Assembly: GCA_014871385.1 (NCBI GenBank) | Contig: CM026423.1 | Location: forward strand, 19,333,690-19,397,689 | Direction: 5' to 3' | DNA length: 64,000 bases | Source of the DNA: Ceratodon purpureus | Taxonomy: Eukaryota > Streptophyta > Bryopsida > Pseudoditrichales > Ditrichaceae | Shown: one piece after another, positions 1 through 12,521 of the stretch | Numbering within the stretch: the stretch's first letter is position 1 | Layout of the letters: the number at the start of each line of letters is the position of its first letter | Program-made: the position numbers and the translations under genes | Notes under the pieces: model-generated | Told to the model about the DNA's origin: nothing | The model's input: only the letters and a program-made list of their open reading frames with translations | Databases searched by the model: none

Positions 1-1823
1 CACAAAAATCTTTCATTATAAAAGTTATTTGTTAATGTTTTATGTATAATTTTGTTATTCAACTGTTAAGAAAAAATTTGATTTGTTCAATGTTTTTTTT
101 TTTTTTTTTTAAAGTTTCTGCAAATAAAAAAACCTTTATGCTATTCATATGGTGAAAAGTTATCGTTGAAGCTCAATAACAATTGTAAGTATCATTTCTA
201 AAAGTTTTTGAACTTTTGGAAATAATAAGAGAGATTGAGAAAATGCTAGAGAATGTAGGGAAAATCGCTGATCTCCTTTCACAACCACGGCAATTATAAA
301 AGAGCATTCTTGTAACCCCCATGTGGATGAAGACAATCTAAATTATATTTTTTTTCATATGGCTTGGTTCTAATGGTAAGTATATTATTATTTTGAATTT
401 CCTGAAATTTATTTGTTATTTTAATGATATTATGTTTTTTTTTTAAATTTATATTCTTTTCTTTTTATTGTAGGATCAAAAGTCTTGAAAGAAAATGATG
501 CAAAATTCATATTTTCTTCTTTAGGATACTATATAGTATCTCAAATTGGAGACATTCTTCTTTGCAAAAGTACTGAATTAGTACATTGTACTAAAACTTT
601 AGGATCCCCAAGTTAGTTTGGAATTGCTTTGTTTCAAAAGTCTAAATTCTTGTAAGGTCACCAAATTCTGAGGGAGAATTTGGAGAAGGGTATTGAGGAT
701 AAACTAACTTTGAGCTGGAAAGAGTCTGAGTTGTTATATTATTACATATAACAATTGAATTGATATTATTATTTTAATTGTAATTGACATTATTTTTGCA
801 ATTCCAATTTACTTTATTTTTTCAATTCCAATTTACTTTATTTTTTCAATTCCAATTTACTTTATTTTTTCAATTCCAATTAACATTCTTTTTTTCAAAT
901 CTAATTGGTATTTCCTATGGAACAAATTTTTTTGGCCTTTACAAAATTGAAAAAAGATTTATAGAACAGATACAATGAACACATGTTAGAATGTCATTGG
1001 GTAAATCAACCGGAGTAATATGTATACACAATATGGAATTGAATGAGTGGATGGTGCTGAAATTCAGGGCGGGGATCAGTTTAGGTATGGCTGAGTCCTT
1101 GCAAATGGATAGTAGACCTTTCTGAAATCAAAAGGGAAGAAAAGTGAACGTACAACCACCATCAAATCAAACCCAAAGTATTTGGGAAATTGCATACTAC
1201 TCTAATGATCTGATTATCCGTTCGTTGGCTATCTAAATTAGAATAATATTTCTCATTGTTAAACAAGATGGATATAGCTATAGTTCCATCATAATAAACA
1301 CTTATACTGGGTGTTTATGTGAATTGTATGTGTATGTGAATTGTAAGTCAAGTGTTTTACATAGGGTGTGTAAAAAATATATAAAATGTGTATAAAAAGT
1401 ATATAAAAGGTATATAAAAGATGTATGAAGAAAGTAAAAAAAAATCTTTCTAGAGGATTTTTTTTTAATCTTTATGGATATTTCTTTATCGTCAAAAGAA
1501 TCCTTTTCTTTGACAGATGTTTTATTTATTTATTTATTTATTTTTCATTGTCTCTTTTTCATGAACTTAATACTTATAATTTTTCAGGTTTCTATTTAAT
1601 CCTTACATGATTTAGTCACCATTACATTATGCCACCGTGGCATTTTTCAGTTCTTCCTGAATTCATACTGTAACCAGCGGCCATTTTAATGTATACCATG
1701 TTAGTCTTGAATCAGTTATTTGTCACTTATTTCAAACCTGTTTCTTGGGCTGATCACCTTGTCTGATGATATAGTATTTGACTCTAAGCTGCAACCTATT
1801 ATATATGTATCGACTGCAATATA
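1..1823. other. AT-rich intergenic DNA
   Basis: No gene was recognised here. The stretch is strongly AT-rich, with homopolymer T runs and one short tandem repeat (annotated separately). The short open frames are low-complexity Phe/Leu/Gln or Phe/Tyr translations of T-rich DNA. Confidence 0.6.
797..892. repeat. 24-bp tandem repeat, about four copies
   Basis: The unit is roughly TTCAATTCCAATTTACTTTA followed by TTTT. It is repeated about four times head to tail, and the last copy diverges. It explains the repeated Phe/Gln open frame across it, which is not a gene. Confidence 0.85.
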
Positions 1824-2138
1824 CTAATTGGTGAGTGTTCTGTTGTGCACCTTCTTCTTCATGCGCTGCCCTCTGTAATTGCTGACCTGCACTTGCACGT
1901 CCTCCTTGCGAAGCCTCGGCAGGACCGCCTTGAGGACGTGCTCCGTGGCTAGTTCAGTGCCTGCGCGTCTCATGGGAACGGACTTGCTAATTGGGAGTTC
2001 GAACTGCAGAGAATTCTCGAAGAGCGTCACCATGACATCCATGGGGTCAGACATCCTATACGTTGTTCCGGCACCCGAGAAACCACGACAGTGCCATCTT
2101 GCTAACCTCAGAACACATGATGGAAGTTCTTCGATCAA
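1824..2138 (-). CDS. hypothetical protein or exon, unrecognised
   Basis: This is an open frame of about 104 codons in a GC-richer patch, ending in TAG. I do not recognise the product. Its second half (from an internal Met, MSDPMDV onward) has unbiased composition and a basic tail (RMKKKVHNR), so it could be the last exon of a minus-strand gene. A second minus-strand open frame lies at 2513-2770, but I could not join the two with convincing splice sites. The upstream boundary is only 25 bp from the ATP23 start codon on the other strand, so if real this would be a tightly divergent pair. It could equally be a chance ORF. Confidence 0.25.
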   Translation of the reverse strand: MIEELPSCVLRLARWHCRGFSGAGTTYRMSDPMDVMVTLFENSLQFELPISKSVPMRRAGTELATEHVLKAVLPRLRKEDVQVQVSNYRGQRMKKKVHNRTLTN

Positions 2139-2794
2139 TCTTCCCTCACCGATGAGCTAAGTATTTCGTGAAGATAGACAAGATCGAAGGATCTATAGGA
2201 ACTGATCAAGGAATTCCTCTTTGAGATGCTGGGAGTGTGTGCGAGGTGGTGGGATTAAAATACAGAGCTGAAGCAGGATGCATGTGGGTGTAAGATGAGC
2301 TCGAACTGGTTTGCCGTCCCCCGGTCATACTTAGGGGCAACCTTCTAGACAGAGCAACAGCTGACCGAAGCGGGGAGCATCCTGAGTTCAGAACCAGAAA
2401 CTAGAAATCAAAAAGAAAGGGATTGCTTTAAGCTCAGGATTTCCGCACCGGTCACCGAAGTTCTTCACAGCTTTCCTAATATTTGTTCATAATTCTGCAA
2501 ATTCTGCATTCACTACCGAACTGCCCTGAATTCGGTCGTCGAAGCAAACATTCCAAAGCTGATACCCGGAAGGGCGATGAACTCCAAGTGCTGTCCCGGA
2601 TAGGTACCCAATTTGGCGTCGTCACAATTCTTGTCTTGCTCTTCAGGTCGCGGGGGAGCACCGCAACCTTGAGCAGAGCCTCGATGGAGGACAACCGTGT
2701 GTGATTGATTCGCTTCATCGGTGGAAGCAGACGCGGAGGGCGCCGCATAGAGTTCATCTTGTGCATGCAATCACGTGGTTAAGGAGCAGCGGCT

Positions 2795-4535
2795 ATGGAG
2801 GAGACCGCGAGTAGTGCGAGTAACGATGGGTACCCGACTGGCACCACGCCGGAGCATTGCCAGCACATGATCAATCACTCCCTCTCTCGCAGTCAGTAGG
2901 CCCGCTTCCCATTCTCTTTGCTAATTTGATTTCTGGGTCGCGATTCGTGAACAATTTATCAGAATTTTGGGTCTTGCAGGGTTTAGGGTTTAGGGGTTTC
3001 AAGCGATGGATGTGCTCTTTGATCACGCTGGGTATTGCATTACTGCGTTGGGGTGATGAGACTGAGTTCGTGAGAGGAGAGGGTTTGATTCTTGGAGTGG
3101 GTTTTGTTTCTGGTGGCAGATGCGACGGTGAAGTTTGTGCGGGAGGCGCTTACCAAAGCGGGTTGTCCAGTTGCAGACAAGTTCTTTAAACCTGAGCACT
3201 GCTCGATGAAAGTTGGAGGTGGTTTTAAGCAGGATGATGGGGTTGGTCTTGTATCTCTCTTTCTTGTAGATTGGGGGGAGTCGATCTGCTCTGTTGGGTT
3301 GTTATTCGGGGTCTCTGTTCTGAGATAGTTTCGTTCTTTCTGAGATCCAACGCATTTTTGGAACTTGAAACGAATTGGATGTTGGTCTCAGGGTGCTATT
3401 GTGTGCTTTTCTTTAGTGAATATTTAGTGGAATTTGCGGTATATTTATGATATATGTTTGTAAATATATATATTTCGTTTGGAAAATAATGCCAAGGATG
3501 TGTAATATGCACGTATTACCTGACTCAAGCTGGCGTTTGCCTGCTTGGGTTTGTTGAAACTTTGAATTACTGAGGCATTGATTTCAGATGAAGGCCAGAG
3601 CTTTAAGATAGTTGTGCTGAAAATTAGGGCGTTTATAGCGTTGGTATTCGTGTTAACGCAGTGTTTGTTAGCGCACAGAGCATCTCATAATGGGTAGTGT
3701 TTGCAGATTGTTATTTGCAGCAACAATGTAACACATCAAGACGAGGTGGATGTGGCGTTGACACATGAGCTTCTGCATGCCTACGACCATTGTCGCGCTG
3801 CCAATTTAAACTGGACCAATTGCGAGCACCATGCTTGTAGTGAGGTACATTTATTTCTTTACGTTGTTGAGTGTCGTGAGGACGGTCAAGCAGGTCGAAC
3901 AGTGACATTATCATGGCGTACAAGCTTTTCTAGTCCCGGCAACGGCATCACATCTACCATTTATGTTTCAAGAATCTGTTAAGCTCATTTTATGTAGAGT
4001 GAAGACCAACGATGATCAACATGTGTTCTACACAGATTAGGGCAGCGAACTTGAGTGGCGACTGCGCTTGGAAACGTGAACTGCTTCGGGGCAACACCAA
4101 TATTCAAAAGCAACATCAGGTATATTTCGATTAGTCGTGATTCTCTTTTTAGGTTTGGAAGTTGCTGTTTTGCAACAAGTCTGCTCCAAGGTAATTTTGC
4201 ATTGTAGATATGAATATTGTCCTGTTTCTTCCTCCAGTCTATCTTTCTATCTATTGATGTAGGACTCAATCGTTTATGGCCTTTAGAGAATGACACGTTC
4301 CAACGCACTTGGAATGAATACCATGCAGGGGTTTGATTTTTGGACACCATTGGGTGTGGAGACCTGAAATGGTTGGCTGTTTCTTGTTGCCTTTTCGCAG
4401 ATATGTGTAAGGAGGAGAGCACTCATTAGCGTGGGTTTAAATCCTCACTGCTCAATGCACCGTGCAATATCAGCGATTGACAGGGTCTGGAAGACATGTT
4501 ACAATGACACTCAACCGTTTGATAGAGTTCCTTAA
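2795..4535 (+). CDS. ATP23: ATP23-type mitochondrial inner-membrane metalloprotease
   Basis: Five exons join in phase: 2795-2891, 3120-3241, 3707-3844, 4036-4119 and 4401-4535, giving 191 aa, the usual plant length. Exon 3 encodes THELLHAYDHCRAANLNW, the M76 zinc-metalloprotease site HExxH at residues about 93-97. The conserved SGDCAWKREL (exon 4) and CYNDTQPFDRVP end (exon 5) also fit. In yeast this family processes the precursor of mitochondrial ATP synthase subunit 6 and helps F0 assembly in the intermembrane space; plant members are often labelled Ku70-binding-like. The start is the first in-frame Met (MEETASSASNDG), and no strong presequence is visible. All introns are GT-AG. It looks intact. 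Neighbours are functionally unrelated. Confidence 0.93.
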
Positions 4536-6690
4536 ATTTGTAACATTTGCAATGTTTAACTTACAAATAATTCTTTTGGTGGTTGAATATCATTGCACTC
4601 TCTGTTACTGAGAAGCGTATGCAGTTGGTGTCTTCACATGAAAGTTCGGAAGGTGTACCGGCATTTGATAATGAGGAGTAATTTAGGAACTGTTGTCCTT
4701 CGGGATTATCTCCAGGAGTCAGGACGTTAGGACACTGTTCTCTGACATGTTTTTGCAGTTCGCATAAACACTACGCATACTCATTCGTATTTTCAGTTAC
4801 TCACCAGAATTCGTGTAGCCCTTCTCTAGAATCGTGACTAGCAAAATATATTCATTGACTGTAAGGAGAGCCTCTTGAGACGTAACCAAAGATACATCAC
4901 GAGCTCCACATACTGAAGAGTCTATTGAAGTAGACTTGAGAATTGATGAAACGTTACGTATGACAACACCTGGTCACTTCCCTTCCCTTCCACCTACTTA
5001 ATCTTCCTGATCGTTACGACATTGCCAATTTCTCTGTTTGAGTACAATCATTCTCCAGTCACTGACAACTCCCAATTATCAATCACTTAAAGGATCCATT
5101 TGCACCATGGAGGTACAACTTCAAAAACCTTCTGAACTAATGTGTGCTAGTTTATCTTTTCTAGCAGAATGTCGCAAAAGTGGTCATCAACTTTAATTTG
5201 TTTTGAATTTATGAATATAGGTAGCCAATTCTTCACATTTGTGTCGCCACTTGTTAAAAATCCTACAGAATGTTTTTGAACATTGACCCTTTTAGGATTT
5301 GAAGTAATTCCTATTCATACAAATGGAATCTAGAGACAATTTTACATATGTACTCAAAGATGGTTAAAATGTACATATGGATCCAAAGATGTTATATGTG
5401 CATATGGACTCAAAGACAATCTTATACGTACATATGGACTCAAAGACAATCTTATACGTACATATGGACTCAAAGATTATACATATGTAATATATGTATT
5501 CAATAGATTCAAGTCAAAATGTTGCCAACCTTTACGTATACAAACAAAATTTATTTTTCAAATCAAACATGGAACTTTCACAAACATGGGACTTTAAGAG
5601 ATCATTTTGTTTAAAAATATTTTTTCAATATATAATTCTAAAGTGGTCTAAACAGTAGACATACAATCGTTTATAGCTCATTGCCAAAATATGTTTTTCT
5701 CTCAATAAATGGCATATTAGATTCATATGAAGGCCACATCAAGTCCTTTCAAACAAATTAAATTAAGGTTTTCATTTGAAAAAGTAATCACATACGGAAT
5801 TCATTTAAAGAAATCATTCTAGAAATCAATAGAATTTTATACATTTAACAAATCAATAGAATTCAAAACCTATTCTTCCAATAGTTTCATATAAAAGTAA
5901 TTAGCAATGTTCTTGTTCGTTGACATCTGTTACACTTCACCAATCTTCATCAAACCTTCCAATTCCTAAGAACACATGTAGATCAATCCTAATGTCATTG
6001 TCAAGAAATCTAGGATATCAAAAATTGTCAAGCAGGATCCTCAAAACATTCTTAAACCCTGCACTGTCACCAAGGTGATATTACTGTGTAGAGATTCGTA
6101 GGAATAAACTCACGATGATATTATTCCATTCACGACTATTCCTTTGACTTAAAACATGCTCAAGCAATCTTGGTGCAGGAGATCCACCCACGTATCTGAG
6201 TCAAAATCCAGGCAACCTGATCAGTCTTCTGGGGGTCAAAGTCCGCATAACTGAACCAATATGCGTCCGCCATCTCCAAAAACAAGATCAAACAATTTGA
6301 ATGATATCGGCAAGATATCCGAACAGTCCCAACAATCGGGTGTCGAATATCGCCGAAAGTATCAATACACATTTAATTTTACAGAACACTGTTTCATTTT
6401 AAGTCCCAGGATTACAGCAGATAGCAATCTGAGCGGCGTTGATGACAATGAGTTCCATGGGATTCCTCTCAAGATTTCTATTTGAGGTGGAATATAATTC
6501 AAATCACCGCCACCAGAAAAATCAAATCCATTTCAAAAAGTCAGGCTCGACAAGTCCCTAAACAAAAGCTTCGGCACTAGGTGAAATACATTCAAGCCGG
6601 CTAACAGTACGCCGCCAACTATCCCCATCAGCACAAGCCCATAGCTCCCACGCAATAAAATATCAATAAAGCGTTTAGACAAGAAACTGA
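4536..6690. other. intergenic DNA downstream of ATP23
   Basis: No convincing gene. AT content rises from 5.1 kb onward, and there is a tandem repeat at 5.37-5.48 kb. A minus-strand frame at 6160-6372 has a faint receptor-kinase flavour but is too weak to call. Confidence 0.5.
5366..5484. repeat. 30-bp tandem repeat (CATATGGACTCAAAGA units)
   Basis: Three near-identical units of about 30 bp contain ACATATGGACTCAAAGAC followed by AATCTTATACGT, preceded by a more diverged unit. The repeat is purely intergenic. Confidence 0.85.
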
Positions 6691-7244
6691 ATACAACAAT
6701 GTTGTGATTATAAGGGTGACATTGGCACCAAAAATTATAAAGAAACAAGGAACAAAGAAGTCGCACAAATTCCAATTTGGAAGTTTCTACTTGACTCTTA
6801 CGCAACTAACTGCTCAGCTTACCAGGTAACGCTCTTCACACCGCTCTGCCAATATGGTCTTCCCGACCTTATTTCAAAAAATCACGTAACATGCAACACT
6901 TCCATCTCCCATACCTGCTGCTGCAATTAATGTCAAAACAATCATCCTCTTCAAAGGAAATGCTAGTGGAAACTTCCTTTAACATCCAGAAAGTGATACC
7001 ACAACAAATGCCCACGCCCCACCTCCAAAGCTAAGCTTCCAGATTCCATCCATCAAAGCATCGTTGTGCTGATTGCGCATCAAGCAATAAAATCTCCAGC
7101 ACACGTCAGTGCATATCATCCCAACTCCTGAGCGTCTCAAAATGCATATCTTCAACTTGACCAGTTGAGTACCTCCATGGAAGGGAACAAGACGGGGAAG
7201 CGGCCGCAACTCTTCGATTTGCAACACTGCATCCGTGCACACCC

Positions 7245-10200
7245 CTACGCTCTTTCCAGAATGTTACATTGCCGTATAAACTCGTTCGAGTAGTTCACGT
7301 ACTTCGACCAGAATCGTCGAAGCTGAGGAAACGCTATGTCCAACCACGGCTTCGCCTGCCCATTGTAGTGAACCACGGCTGCATTCTCCACCGCCTCCAA
7401 ACTCGTCTTCATGTTGTACCCTAGCCCCAGCATGTGCCACTTCTCCGGGATCGGGTGCACGTTCCCGTCGAAAGCTATCAGTGCTGGCGGTAGCGTCCCT
7501 AATCTCCACAACGTCAAGTTCAATTGCAGGTTCTGAACACGACTCCACATGCACGTCAGTCATTCATCCCTTCCAAACACCTTGCCACATTCCCATCAAC
7601 CAACCACTCTACCCACCACGGATCCACCCTAGCCACAACTCAACCTTACCGTCCCTGTTTGCCCACGACAACTTCACACCAACACCCGACACCACACCGG
7701 TTCCCGGCAACTATCATTCTCATTCATTCCACACACAACAGTGCAACAGCGCACCTGTTTCTGCCAATAATGGTACACTCGGGTGATATCCGCCTTCCTC
7801 CAAGCCCGTAGGTCGAACACGTTCATCCCGTAAGCCCATGCGCACTTATCCGGATCGAACGTTGACGCGATGATGGGATGCGAGAAGTTGAAGTAATTCT
7901 TGAACGTCTTCGACATCACCCATGTGTCGTCCCCACGACACGTCTCCACCGCACCGTTCACCTTGCCGTGCAGATCCAGATCAAACAAGGCGCCCAGGTC
8001 TTTCTGCACCACTACATCATCGTCCAGAAACACAACCTTCTCGAGTTCTGGAAACAGCTGATGCACCACAACAAAGACAAACACAGTTCAGAGTTCACTT
8101 TCATGTAAACCTAGGAACAACATGCTAGTATACAGTAGGGCACCGAGATAAGTGCCATTCTGACGAACACATAAAAAATTCGCATGTACACGCCAGTTTA
8201 CTACTCATTAGAGTACTTGAAGTACGCACAATGCGCGGATCCCCGGCATTCATAATGTGCAACAGTGAACAAGCAATGACACGTCAAAGCATACGACTAA
8301 TTCTATAGGAGGTGAATCTCAAACTCATAAAAACGTTAGTGACACTTGAGAGCAGACGAAGATGCTCAAACTGCAACCGATGCTTGCCGAGAAAATCGTA
8401 GTCATGACTGAGTCAGGTGGATTAACCAGAGTAGATAGAACACAATCCCAACATATCAAGAGCTCGGATGAAGACTCACGTCCGGTAGGTAGATGCGCAA
8501 GTGATTCATGATCGAGATGTACTTCGGAGAACGAGCCTGCAGATATGCCGCCAATATCGTCGGTGAATACTGGCTGATGTTCGTCCCCGCAGCATGATCC
8601 CCGTGGTAGTAGTACTTTATGTCCTGCGAGCTCTCCATCGCCTCCAGTACCGGCACGTTGTCCCGCGTCAGCCACTCGAACTGGTGTACCCCCTTCACCT
8701 CCACGATCGCCGGAGCCTGCGGATTCAGCGCGAACCATGCGTGCATCGCTGCATGCGTCTTCTTGTCCGTGATCACGTGGAACACTATCTTCTCCGGCTC
8801 CGCTGCGTTCCTTATCGTCGAGCTCACCACCACCGCCGCGGCCAGCACGTTGTCCGTCGCCACCACCAGGTGATGCAGTGCCGGATCCGTCAGCCGTGGT
8901 GCCAGGTCCGGGGAAGGCAGATCCTGCCGAGCGCGTGCATTGCTCGAGTACTCCCCGGTCAGTTTCAGCGCCAGGCAGTGGAGGCCCTTCGGCACCCCGC
9001 TGCTGGCATAGTGCTTGTAGAGGGCCTCCTGCAGCTTCGCCGCACGGACCTTCTCCTCGTTGTTCTCGACCTACACAACCACGGAATTTAGTACACGCAC
9101 CTCACCGGACTCAAACACATGCGGCCATGAGCTCAACATAGTCGAGAACACATGTGCAGACTTGAACGAATACCATGAATGTAAAAGCGGCAAGATATGC
9201 GCAACTAATACTTGGGCTATGTCAGATGTACCATAGATTTCATGCGTCGAAGTAAAGTGGGCATGTCATACTGCTTGTGCCGAGCCTCATCGAGGAGTGC
9301 CTCCATAGAGTCAGGTATGTCCGTTATGTCGTCATTTCTATTATCAAAGAGTGCAGAGTATTTATCTCGTGATTTCTGCACATGCCCGCAACATCTGATC
9401 AGAAATTGTTCCGGACCGGAGGGCCAAACCACGAAGTTGAGTACATGAGGAATTCATGTTAATGGACTAGTTAGTATTTCTCTGTCCAGTGGTAAATTGA
9501 TAAGATAAGAGAGCTTACTAGGGAGCCATGTCTTTTCCATGATAATTTGGGCCCCAGTTTCCTTCCAAAGCAATCTGAATAAACACAAACAACAGGAAAC
9601 ACGTCATTATCTCCCTCAACACAACCTACAAGATAGATTACTCACAAAGATCCGTACAAAATCTACATCAACAAAAACAAGAGGTTTGTCGATTTAAATT
9701 CCAGATTGGCTAGAAAGGAAAGTGCAATAGTTGCGGAACAGAGGAGCAGACTTGCGCAATTCTAGCTTGCAACATATATTAGGGAAGAATGGAGTGACAG
9801 CACCGTTTCTAACAACCAATCCAGCTCAAGAAATAAGAGAGACCCGCGTAAGAAGCCCTAATAAATTAAGATGTGAAACAAATCTCATCAGGTGGAAAAT
9901 GCTAGAGGTTGACTCCTTCGGACGTACTGAAAAGACTATGATCCCTAACCTCCGAGACAAGCAGTCCTCACTAAGCACAATTGAGATCATATACTGGTAT
10001 CTAAAACCTCTAATCTGCAAAAAATATGATCCGAAATCACTAAATCTGAACCGAAACTGAGATACCAGAAAAATACACGATGTGCGGTTCAGTAAAGAGT
10101 TCCCCAAGTATGCACGGAAAATGTGACTTGCGCAAACTACTGAACAAAATCCAACCCCACGTAAGACAGCCGAATAACTCAAAAAGTTCAGTAAAGCCTA

Positions 10201-10649
10201 GACGTGACATGCAATACCAAGATCCACCGCTCATTGACAAGAACGAACTAAAGAGTCCATAGAAGATGGACAAAATGTGGTAAACCTAGAACTTTCCCAC
10301 ATTCAAAAACTGCACAATCTCAGCCCCTCTCTCCATCTTCAATCCCCGCATCCCCACACACTTCCCATCCACCGCAACACCAATCTCCCATCCCACCCAA
10401 ACACCCACCCCATGTCCCACCATCCCATCGTCCCCTACCCAGAGATGTGCAATTGTGCACGCCGTCCAGCGTCACCAGCGCGGTCGTGATGAACAAAAAC
10501 GGTAGAAAGAATGCCAGCGACAGTATCGTCCAGAACAGGCATCGGTAGCTCAAATATCGCGCCGCGCCCTTCATCTTCAGCGGATCTAAAAACCCAGGCG
10601 ACGTCGATATCGTGATCCGTCTCATGCTGGGGGAGATGTGGACCTGCAT
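7245..10649 (-). CDS. GAUT13/14-like family-8 glycosyltransferase, copy 1
   Basis: Six exons on the minus strand: 10439-10649, 9519-9574, 9232-9375, 8480-9070, 7755-8057 and 7245-7532, with all junctions in phase, giving 530 aa. The product is a Golgi type II membrane protein of CAZy GT8, galacturonosyltransferase (GAUT) family, that acts in matrix polysaccharide synthesis. The N-terminus MQVHISPSMRRITIS and one membrane anchor (about residues 37-60) are diagnostic of the GAUT12/13/14 group. The catalytic domain carries FLDDDVVVQKD (DxD-type metal/UDP-sugar site, D346-D348), the conserved CAWAYGMNVFDLRAWR, and HYNGQAKPW (about 490-498). The start is fixed by N-terminal homology. No break is visible, so both copies look functional. 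Sugar donor specificity (GalA into pectin or xylan primer) is inferred from family only. Confidence 0.93.
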
Positions 10650-11735
10650 TGTGGGCCACCTCTTCCCCCTCGCTCCTCAGCCCCTCCCAGATCCTCCCCG
10701 CGCTTCCGCCCACGCCCTGTCCACCATCCCTCACACTCCTCCGCCCTCCCTCCCGCCCCGCCCCCCCTGCCCAGCAGATCCCTACTGCGCAACCCTCCCA
10801 CCACCTCCCATCCCCACTCCGCCCTCCCGCGCCCTCCGATCAACCCGGGCACACGCTCAATGCCTCCGCACTCCGCCCCATACCATCCCGCCCCTCGCCC
10901 CCCGACCAACCCCAAAACCCAAACTCTTCTGCCCCTCCAACGTCCCCCTCCTCACCCCTGCAGTTCCATCCTCCAGCTGCTCCCCCTCGGAAACCCCTCG
11001 ATCCCCTCTTCCCCGCCCCCAACTCCTCCCAAACTGCACTCCAGCTCGCTCAATGCGCCATCACACTCCCCCCAACCATCCCACCCCAATCCCCACGATC
11101 TACTGCCCCGCACTCTCACGAACTCACTCACTCCTCCACTCCAACAATCCTCAATCTCCTGCGCCCAGCGTCACCACCACAGACCTCCCAGCCGCGCCTC
11201 CCAACCAGGCATTCACATTCACGCTCCAGTCCCTCGCCAATGCCACGCCCGAGCTCCAGCGACCGAGCGCAGGCTCTCCGCTGCGTTCCCGGGTCAGCTC
11301 CGCATGGTCTGTCAAGCATTCCAGCGACTCGTCGGGCGATGCGCTCCAGCGACTGAGCCTCCAGAGTAGCGCCTGCCTCGCCTCCCACTGCCAGAGTGCG
11401 CCTGTGCGCGAGTGGCGCCTGCCTGCGTTGCGAGCAACGCTGCGCTCGGGTGGTGTCCTGCTGCGTCTTCTTCTGTCGACCTCCCTCTCTGGCTTCCGCT
11501 GCGACGACTCAACGCTCTCTTCTCTCCCCCTCGCTCTGGACGTCGCCGCGACCGCCGACGACACAGCTCGGGGACGCCTGTCGCGTCCTGGTACATGCTA
11601 CAGCATTATTGGTAGATGTGGGGCCGGGGCGTAGATTGTGGCCCACGCGGCTTTCGTTCTTATGAAAACGGCTGGGGAGTCTGGAGTTCTGTTGGCCGTA
11701 AATTCTCTCTTCGGGTTAAATTTGCGCCGGTTTTA
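10650..11735 (-). promoter_or_regulatory. GC-rich, pyrimidine-biased 5' region of GAUT copy 1
   Basis: Roughly 1 kb upstream of the start codon is C-rich on the plus strand (G-rich on the sense strand), with very few stop codons in any plus-strand frame. This yields long overlapping proline-rich reading frames, which I treat as compositional. It probably contains the promoter and a long 5' UTR. The same region is conserved upstream of copy 2. Confidence 0.5.
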
Positions 11736-12521
11736 TTCTCTATCGGAGGTGGAGTGAGTCTGTCTCTCGTAACTTGGGGGATTGGTGTTTAGGAAATCGG
11801 TGAATGATTATTATTATTTTCGTGTTTTTTAATTGACCGGGCCAGGTGTTTGGGGCAATCATTGGATGGCTGGGCCAGTAGGAAGCCGAGGTGTGAAGAT
11901 GGGGAAACCTGGATGGTTTTGTTGTTTATTATTCAATTCGGGTGGATGAGTTCTTGTGTTGATTGAGGGCCCGGGAATGTTGACTTGGAAGGGGAATAGT
12001 CGGAGAAAGAGGATTCGGAATAATACTGTAATCTTCGTGTTGATTCTTTGAGTCCATCAGTGAGTTCCACAGCCCAGTCACCAATGCTTTCAAAGACTTG
12101 ACCGTTGCCGGTTACTGGGTTTGTGAGTCTGACGAAACTGGTTGCGGAGGAGCTCATTGGATCCCTTCCCTTGTCAATGAGAAAATTTGAGAAGGTTCAA
12201 CGCGCTAGTTGTTTACGTTGAAATGTGATATTATATGAGAAGACAGTTATCTCTCCATGGACGTCTAGTTTGCAGAAGAGTCTTTATGAGTTTGTATGTT
12301 GCAAGCGAGTTACAATTTTCAAAAGTACATTTTTAAGAAATCAGGAAACGAAATTGCTACGGCGTCATGTGGACTTCTAAGGTTTAGTCCCATGGGTCGC
12401 ATTTGCCCAAGAGTCTGACATGGATAGTCCACATTCGCCAAGCATTTACTTACACTACCGACCTACAGGTGAGGAGGAACCAACCGAAGGACAAATATTG
12501 TTCGGACTGTTTGGAAAGCAT

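Larger units (their letters stand above)
6690..11740. repeat. Left arm of large inverted duplication (GAUT copy 1)
   Basis: The whole GAUT gene, its introns, its GC-rich 5' region and part of its 3' flank recur in opposite orientation at about 21350-26245. Coding exons are nearly identical. Introns and flanks have small indels. Outermost recognisable homology is the segment around ACAACAATGTTGTGATTATA (about 6695) matching about 26240. Innermost is GTTAAATTTGCGCCGG (about 11715) matching about 21365. Confidence 0.92.

Noticed and set aside
2476-2770. Two overlapping minus-strand ORFs just upstream of ATP23
   Set aside because: No recognised domain, competing frames, and location within the expected ATP23 promoter.
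6160-6372. Minus-strand ORF with IRHPIVGTVRISCRYHSN, faintly like a receptor-kinase subdomain
   Set aside because: The similarity is one short stretch and no other kinase motif is nearby.
8594-9091. Long plus-strand ORFs antisense to GAUT exon 4 (and the mirror ORFs at 23880-24425)
   Set aside because: Shadows of the GC-rich catalytic exon; the true coding strand is fixed by GT8 motifs and splice phase.
10612-11634. 340-codon plus-strand proline-rich ORF opposite the GAUT copy 1 leader (and the 379-codon counterpart at 21325-22464)
   Set aside because: All three frames of the C-rich strand are open there, the translations are low-complexity Pro/Ser/Arg, and each overlaps the GAUT first exon in antisense. 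I treat them as compositional.
11933-12157. 74-codon minus-strand ORF (MSSSATSFVRLTNPVTGNGQ)
   Set aside because: Composition is protein-like, but there is no recognisable motif, no splice partner, and it lies between the RRM gene's 3' end and the GAUT 5' region. It could be a real small gene but I cannot support it.
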